Shown here: positions 6,901 to 10,979 of the stretch, one piece after another
How positions within the stretch are numbered: the first letter of the stretch is position 1
Layout: each line of letters starts with the position of its first letter
From: a bacterium
GTDB lineage: Bacteria; SZUA-79; Acidulodesulfobacterales; Acidulodesulfobacteraceae
Assembly: GCA_021789455.1 (NCBI GenBank)
Contig: JAJYJN010000032.1
Location: 1 to 10,979 of the forward strand
Direction of reading: 5' to 3'
DNA length: 10,979 nt
Notes under the pieces: generated by a model
The model's input: only the letters and a program-made list of their open reading frames with translations
Told to the model about the DNA's origin: nothing
The model's database searches: none
Made by a program: the position numbers and the translations under genes

Positions 6901-7680
6901 ATGATATTATCGTGCGATATAGGCAACTCGTCTTCTTCTTTCGGGTTGTTCGAAGAGGAAGGATACGACATAATTAAAACTTTCAGGATAGATACCGCAA
7001 AAATTTCGTCGCCAAACGATTTAAAAAAGTTTTTTGCAAAAAATTATCCTCTAAAAGATATAAACGGCGTCTCTATTTCCTCGGTCGTTCCGTCCATCGA
7101 CCCTATATATAAAGACTTCTTCGGTAAAATTAAAATCGAACCTTTTTATATTTCGTCTAAAATAAAATTAAATATTCATATTTGCTTAGAAAGCGCCGAA
7201 AAATTAGGTTCCGATAGAATCGCCAATGTTAGTTACGCATTTTTTTCCAAACAAAAGTTTCAGATAATCATAGATTCGGGAACAGCCTTAACTATAGACA
7301 TTATCGACGGCAAAGGTTATTTTCTGGGAGGAGTTATATTTCCGGGTTTGCCCGCTCTTGCAGGCTCCCTTTATCAATCGACGGAAAAGCTCCCTATAGT
7401 GGATATCAATAAAACAAATATAGAAAAAGCTCATATTATAGGCACAAATACGGAGTCTTCTATATTATCCGGCATATATTTCGGATATATATTTTTATTG
7501 GAAGGTTTTATAAATAATATATGCGAGTATTACAACAGAAATACGGAAAACACTGATATCGTCATAACCGGCGGCAACTTAGAATTAATAGCGGATGCCG
7601 TAAAAACAAAATATGCAAAAACTTTTGACGGATTCTGGACGCTAAAAGGCATTAAATACCTCTACGATTTAAATCGTTGA
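6901..7680 (+). CDS. coaX: Type III pantothenate kinase
   Basis: Phosphorylates pantothenate, the first step of coenzyme A synthesis, using the ASKHA-fold CoaX form of the enzyme (259 residues, normal length). It shows the nucleotide-binding DIGNS (6-10), GSDR (103-106), the DSGTALTID catalytic segment (125-133, normally DFGTA), GGVIFPG (143-149), KLP (163-165), the GTNTESSILSG loop (181-191) and TGG (223-225). The segment that in many homologues reads GPGIKTG aligns here with SSKIKLN (85-91), so that loop is altered. The start is set by the family's opening (MxLxxDIGN); no Shine-Dalgarno is visible. birA next to coaX is a recurrent pairing in bacteria, as with Baf in Bordetella. It is the last gene of the rightward cluster. 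Confidence 0.92.
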   Translation: MILSCDIGNSSSSFGLFEEEGYDIIKTFRIDTAKISSPNDLKKFFAKNYPLKDINGVSISSVVPSIDPIYKDFFGKIKIEPFYISSKIKLNIHICLESAEKLGSDRIANVSYAFFSKQKFQIIIDSGTALTIDIIDGKGYFLGGVIFPGLPALAGSLYQSTEKLPIVDINKTNIEKAHIIGTNTESSILSGIYFGYIFLLEGFINNICEYYNRNTENTDIVITGGNLELIADAVKTKYAKTFDGFWTLKGIKYLYDLNR

Positions 7681-7699
7681 TTGCCCCCCATATATAAAG

Positions 7700-7730
7700 C
7701 GTCGTTGCGAGCAAAGCCAGACAATCCCTG
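7700..7730. repeat. Apparent remnant of a dispersed palindromic (REP-like) repeat
   Basis: The 61-base gap between the converging coaX and ahcY holds CGTCGTTGCGAGCAAAGC followed by CAGACAATCCC. This closely resembles the widespread repeat that begins GTCATTGCGAGCGAAGC and ends GCAATC in many bacterial genomes, with several substitutions. It is partly self-complementary (TTGC/GCAA, GTTG/CAAT). A run of six T follows at 7731-7736, so on the plus strand it may also help end coaX transcription. This is a resemblance from memory, with one copy in the window. Confidence 0.5.
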
Positions 7731-7741
7731 TTTTTTACTTT

Positions 7742-8992
7742 TTACGTTCCTTCCTGCCACGATTTTAAATATTTTATCTGTTCTTTCGTAAGCGTATCTA
7801 TCTCTATATCCATCGACTTAAGTTTCAAGGAAGCGATACGCTCGTCTATTTCTTTAGGAACGTTGTAAACCCCGGGCGACATAGTCTTCCCTAAAACGGC
7901 AAACTCCGCGGAAAGAGCCTGAACGGAAAAACTCATATCCATAACGCTGGCGGGATGCCCGTGCGCGCTTGCAAGGTTTATGAGCCTGCCTTCGGCAAGG
8001 AGATATATTCTTTTGCCGTCCTCCAAAGTATATTCTTCGACGAAATCTTTGACGGTTCTGACTTTTTTTGCCATCTTCTTAAGCTTTTTTATGTTTATTT
8101 CCACGTCGAAGTGTCCGGAGTTGGAAACTATCGCTCCGTCTTTCATGTTCTCAAAATGTTCTACGTCGATAACGTTAATATCGCCGGTAACGGTGCAAAA
8201 AATATCGCCTATTTTTGCCGCATCAGTTCCTTTCATAACCCTGAATCCGTCCATTACGGCTTCTAAAGCCTTGACCGGGTCTATTTCCGTAACTATGACG
8301 TTTGAACCTATGCCTCTTGCTCTCGATGCAAGTCCCTTGCCGCACCAGCCGTAACCCATAACTACGAAATTTTTGCCTGCAAGGAGCATATCCGTAGCTC
8401 TTATTATTCCGTCTATGGTAGATTGCCCCGTGCCGTACCTGTTGTCGAAAAGATGTTTGGCGTCGGCATCGTTGACCGCTATAACCGGTATCTTAAGTTC
8501 TCCCGCCGCCTGCATAGAGCGAAGCCTTATTACGCCGGTAGTCGTTTCCTCCATAGACGCCTTAATGTTTTTAATTAATTTTTTATGCTTCTTGTGTATT
8601 ACCGATATGAGGTCTGCGCCGTCGTCGAGGGTAACGTTAGGCTCATGGCTGAGTATGCTTTCTATATGTTTATAATAGGTGTCGGAATCTTCTCCTTTTA
8701 TAGCGTAAACGTCGATTCCGAAATCTTTTGTAAGAGAAGCTGCTACGTCGTCCTGTGTCGAAAGCGGATTGGAGGCGCACAAATATACGTTTGCCCCGCC
8801 TTCTTTCAGCGTTCTTGCAAGGTTTGCGGTTTCAGCCGTAACATGAAGGCAAAGTCCCATATTTAAACCCTTAAAAGGTTTTTTATCGGCAAACTGCCCT
8901 TTTATTAATCCTAAAACGGGCATATCCTGTTCCGCCCATAAAATTCTTTCTTTGCCCTGCTTTGCAAGTTTAACGTCTTTTATGTCCGCCAT
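7742..8992 (-). CDS. ahcY: Adenosylhomocysteinase, short (archaeal/thermophile-like) form
   Basis: Splits S-adenosylhomocysteine reversibly into adenosine and homocysteine, relieving product inhibition of methyltransferases; NAD-dependent and cytosolic. Landmarks in 416 residues are LHVTAETA (49-56), DDGADL (123-128), EETTTGV (148-154), [18 protein letters not shown] (174-191, with substrate Lys and Asp), the NAD-binding GYGWCGKG (213-220), NSGHFD (291-296) and [12 protein letters not shown] (344-355). The protein ends YLKSWQEGT and lacks the C-terminal Lys-Pro-x-x-Tyr-Arg-Tyr tail that reaches the neighbouring subunit's NAD in the long form. It also lacks the roughly 40-residue insert of many bacterial homologues. 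The VMDMSF version is that of archaeal and Thermotoga-type enzymes. The ATG has GGAG at 9001-8998. It lies 46 bases downstream of metK, most likely one transcript. Confidence 0.94.
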   Translation of the reverse strand: MADIKDVKLAKQGKERILWAEQDMPVLGLIKGQFADKKPFKGLNMGLCLHVTAETANLARTLKEGGANVYLCASNPLSTQDDVAASLTKDFGIDVYAIKGEDSDTYYKHIESILSHEPNVTLDDGADLISVIHKKHKKLIKNIKASMEETTTGVIRLRSMQAAGELKIPVIAVNDADAKHLFDNRYGTGQSTIDGIIRATDMLLAGKNFVVMGYGWCGKGLASRARGIGSNVIVTEIDPVKALEAVMDGFRVMKGTDAAKIGDIFCTVTGDINVIDVEHFENMKDGAIVSNSGHFDVEINIKKLKKMAKKVRTVKDFVEEYTLEDGKRIYLLAEGRLINLASAHGHPASVMDMSFSVQALSAEFAVLGKTMSPGVYNVPKEIDERIASLKLKSMDIEIDTLTKEQIKYLKSWQEGT

Positions 8993-9038
8993 TTAATCTC
9001 CAATATTTATTATTATATAAGTTAATATATTTGAAAGT

Positions 9039-10232
9039 TTATACGAATTCTTTGGTCTTGCTTAAGTTCTGGACTTCTTTCTTGATTTCTTCGATTTTAT
9101 TAAGTTTTTCCCATACGAAATCGTCGTCGAACCTGCCAAAATGGCCGTAGTTTGATGTCTTAGAATAAATAGGCCTTAAAAGGTCGAGAGTTTTAACGAT
9201 ATTATAAGGCTTCAGGCTGAAAACCTTGGAAATAGCCTGCGAAATAGCTTCGTCCGGATAAATTCCGGTGCCGAAAGTATTTGCCATAACGGAAACCGGT
9301 TCGGCTACGCCTATGGCGTACGCTACCTGAACTTCGCATTTTTTAGCTACGCCGCTGCCGACTACGTTTTTAGCGATAAATCTTGCCATATAGGAACCGC
9401 TTCTATCGACTTTGGAAGGGTCTTTCCCTGAAAATGCTCCCCCGCCGTGCCTTCCCATTCCGCCGTATGTATCGACTATGATTTTTCTTCCGGTAAGTCC
9501 CGTGTCGCCGTTAGGACCGCCTATAACAAAACGTCCCGTCGGATTTATAAAAAATTTAGTATCTTTGTCCATAAGTTCCGCAGGTATAGTCTTGCCTATA
9601 ACTTCGGAAATTACGGCATCTTTAAGTTTTTCCTGCGATACCGACTCCGTATGCTGGGTGGAAAGCACTATGGATGTAATCTTATCCGGTTCGCCGTTTA
9701 CGTATCTTACGGAAACTTGGGATTTACCGTCAGGCCTAATAAAATCCAGAACTCCGGTTTTTCTCACCTCGGCAAGCCTTTTGGTTAATTTATGGGCGTA
9801 ATAAATCGGAGCCGGCATAAAGTCTTCCGTTTCCGACGTGGCGTATCCGAACATAAGCCCCTGGTCGCCCGCGCCCTGGTCTTCGTCCTTTTCTCTTTCG
9901 ACGCCCATTCTTATATCGGAAGACTGCTTTCCTACCGCCGCAATTATCCCGCAGCTTTTATAATCGAAACCGATGGACGAATCGTCGTATCCTATCTCTT
10001 TTATAACGTTTCTTATTATATCCTGATAATTTACGGAACCGCTGGATGAAACCTCGCCGGCAATAGCTACAAGCCCGGTCGTTACCATTGTTTCAAGGGC
10101 GACTTTGGAATATTTATCCTGCGCCATAAAAGCATCGAGGATAGAATCGGATATTTTATCGCAAATCTTATCCGGATGCCCTTCGGTTACGGATTCTGAC
10201 GTAAAAATAAAACTAGATTTTTTATTGTTCAT
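9039..10232 (-). CDS. metK: S-adenosylmethionine synthetase
   Basis: Makes S-adenosylmethionine from ATP and methionine, the methyl donor whose spent product AhcY (next gene) recycles. The 397 residues show [12 protein letters not shown] (14-25, with the catalytic His19), GAGDQG (120-125), the phosphate loop [17 protein letters not shown] (263-279), ARFIAKNVV (283-291) and a normal C-terminus (YGHFGR). Nothing is missing. The ATG at 10232 is supported by AAGGTGG at 10245-10239, 6 bases upstream. The 61-base gap to rapZ is too short and too AT-rich for a SAM riboswitch leader, so SAM feedback at this leader looks unlikely; a plain promoter candidate is present instead. Confidence 0.97.
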   Translation of the reverse strand: MNNKKSSFIFTSESVTEGHPDKICDKISDSILDAFMAQDKYSKVALETMVTTGLVAIAGEVSSSGSVNYQDIIRNVIKEIGYDDSSIGFDYKSCGIIAAVGKQSSDIRMGVEREKDEDQGAGDQGLMFGYATSETEDFMPAPIYYAHKLTKRLAEVRKTGVLDFIRPDGKSQVSVRYVNGEPDKITSIVLSTQHTESVSQEKLKDAVISEVIGKTIPAELMDKDTKFFINPTGRFVIGGPNGDTGLTGRKIIVDTYGGMGRHGGGAFSGKDPSKVDRSGSYMARFIAKNVVGSGVAKKCEVQVAYAIGVAEPVSVMANTFGTGIYPDEAISQAISKVFSLKPYNIVKTLDLLRPIYSKTSNYGHFGRFDDDFVWEKLNKIEEIKKEVQNLSKTKEFV

Positions 10233-10268
10233 GATAATCCACCTTATTTTAAATTTATAATATAATAT

Positions 10269-10297
10269 ATAATATAATAAATATGCCTCAAGGTCAA
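10269..10297 (-). promoter_or_regulatory. Sigma-70-type promoter candidate for metK-ahcY
   Basis: On the minus strand TTGACC (10297-10292), a 17-base spacer and TATTAT (10274-10269); each hexamer is one mismatch from consensus. The -35 includes the rapZ TGA stop codon. The predicted start lies about 30 bases before the metK ATG, just upstream of its ribosome site. The surrounding tract is almost pure A/T with repeated TATAATA strings, so other -10 placements are possible. Confidence 0.45.
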
Positions 10298-10979
10298 TTT
10301 ATTTGTTGTCTTTGAATGTCTCTGTGAAGATACGATATTCCGTATTCGTCGTTAATGCTTCCCAGCTTTTTTTTTAATTCTTCCACTACGAAAACAGACC
10401 TGTGGACGCCTCCGGTACAGCCGACTCCCGCGGTAAAATAAGACTTATTTTCCCTCCTGTAAAGAGGCAGGGTAAAAGTTAAAAAATCGGCTATGCGCTT
10501 TATAAATTCTTTGGATTCCTTAAAAGAAAGCATATAATCGGCTATTTCGGTATCGATGCCCGTCAAATTTTTTAACGGCTCTATAAAAAATGGGTTCGGA
10601 AGAAACCTTGCGTCGAAAACGGTGTCCGCCTCGAGCGGCAGGCCGTATTTAAAACCGAATGAAACTATTTTAACGGAAAACGAGACGGGAAATATAAGCC
10701 CTTCTAAATGCGAAGATAAGACATGCTCCAGTTCGTGGATTTTAATATCGGAAGTGTCTATAACCGCATCCGCGGCCGCTTTTGCTTTTTTAAGAAGCCT
10801 GCGCTCTTTTTTAACCGCGGAGGATATGTCGCTTCCCGATAAAGGATGCTTCCTTCGGGTTTCGGAATATCTCCTTATGACTATGTCGTCTCTTGCGTCG
10901 AAAAAAATAAATTTAAAAAATCCCGACCGGCGTTTTAAAAATTTAATATAATTTTCTAACTCGCCTAAAAAACTTTTTT
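10294..10979 (-). CDS. rapZ: RNase adapter / nucleotide-binding protein RapZ, C-terminal part (cut by right edge)
   Basis: 227 residues of a RapZ (YvcJ/YhbJ) protein run from the right edge to a TGA at 10294-10296; the N-terminal P-loop ATP/GTP site lies outside the window. Family landmarks in order are [96 protein letters not shown] (near 10470-10390) and the closing HRDI. In E. coli RapZ delivers the small RNA GlmZ to RNase E to control glucosamine-6-phosphate synthase; in other phyla the role is less clear, and no GlmZ-like RNA is seen here. An apparent start at 10566 is only an in-frame TTG Leu codon: the family-conserved sequence continues upstream without a stop. hprK and PTS genes, common neighbours elsewhere, would have to be past the edge. 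Confidence 0.93.
   Translation of the reverse strand, partial: KSFLGELENYIKFLKRRSGFFKFIFFDARDDIVIRRYSETRRKHPLSGSDISSAVKKERRLLKKAKAAADAVIDTSDIKIHELEHVLSSHLEGLIFPVSFSVKIVSFGFKYGLPLEADTVFDARFLPNPFFIEPLKNLTGIDTEIADYMLSFKESKEFIKRIADFLTFTLPLYRRENKSYFTAGVGCTGGVHRSVFVVEELKKKLGSINDEYGISYLHRDIQRQQIN

Noticed and set aside
9412..10049. Plus-strand open frames opposite metK (and 7955-8866 opposite ahcY)
   Set aside because: They are shadows of two highly conserved enzymes on the minus strand.
10233..10293. SAM riboswitch before metK
   Set aside because: The spacer is only 61 bases and almost entirely A/T, with none of the helices such an element needs.
10294..10566. A small 90-residue gene starting at 10566
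   Set aside because: The first codon is TTG (Leu) inside RapZ; the family-conserved sequence continues in the same frame to the right edge.
1..10979. Defence system, prophage or mobile island
   Set aside because: All genes but one are housekeeping families; no transposase, integrase, nuclease-type defence gene, CRISPR or tRNA junction is seen.

Overview
This window looks like a core-genome stretch of a Gram-negative, moderately AT-rich bacterium (about 40% G+C by eye). LptF and LptG imply an LPS outer membrane. The NtrY-type kinase, RapZ and a receiver-like scaffold protein fit a deltaproteobacterial or neighbouring lineage, but the exact taxon cannot be fixed from the sequence. I see no tRNA, rRNA, CRISPR array, transposase, integrase or phage gene.

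Layout. (1) 1-593, minus: N-terminal part of an NtrY-like membrane sensor kinase, cut by the left edge. (2) 664-1440, plus: PhnP-like metallo-beta-lactamase-fold hydrolase, divergent from ntrY. (3) 1460-3659, minus: lptF then lptG, the two LPS-export permeases, converging on the hydrolase gene. (4) 3660-3809: AT-rich divergent promoter region. (5) 3810-7680, plus: a degenerate receiver fused through a long acidic linker to a PopZ-like C-terminus, then nadC (NAD), birA (biotin ligase) and coaX (CoA), probably one or two operons. (6) 7681-7741: short convergent spacer with one apparent remnant of a dispersed palindromic repeat. (7) 7742-10979, minus: rapZ (right-edge partial), metK and ahcY. MetK makes S-adenosylmethionine and AhcY removes S-adenosylhomocysteine, so this pair forms half of the activated methyl cycle.

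The most unusual gene is 3810-5141. Its receiver domain has lost the phospho-acceptor Asp, the conserved Thr and the conserved Lys. Its middle is a proline/acidic, Cys- and Trp-free linker. Its last ~45 residues resemble the oligomerisation tail of the alphaproteobacterial polar organiser PopZ. That architecture suggests a phosphorylation-independent polar or scaffold protein outside Alphaproteobacteria, encoded at the head of a cofactor-biosynthesis cluster. The other genes are ordinary housekeeping genes with small peculiarities: a compact sensor region in NtrY, a BirA without its repressor domain, a short-tailed AhcY, and an altered loop in CoaX.
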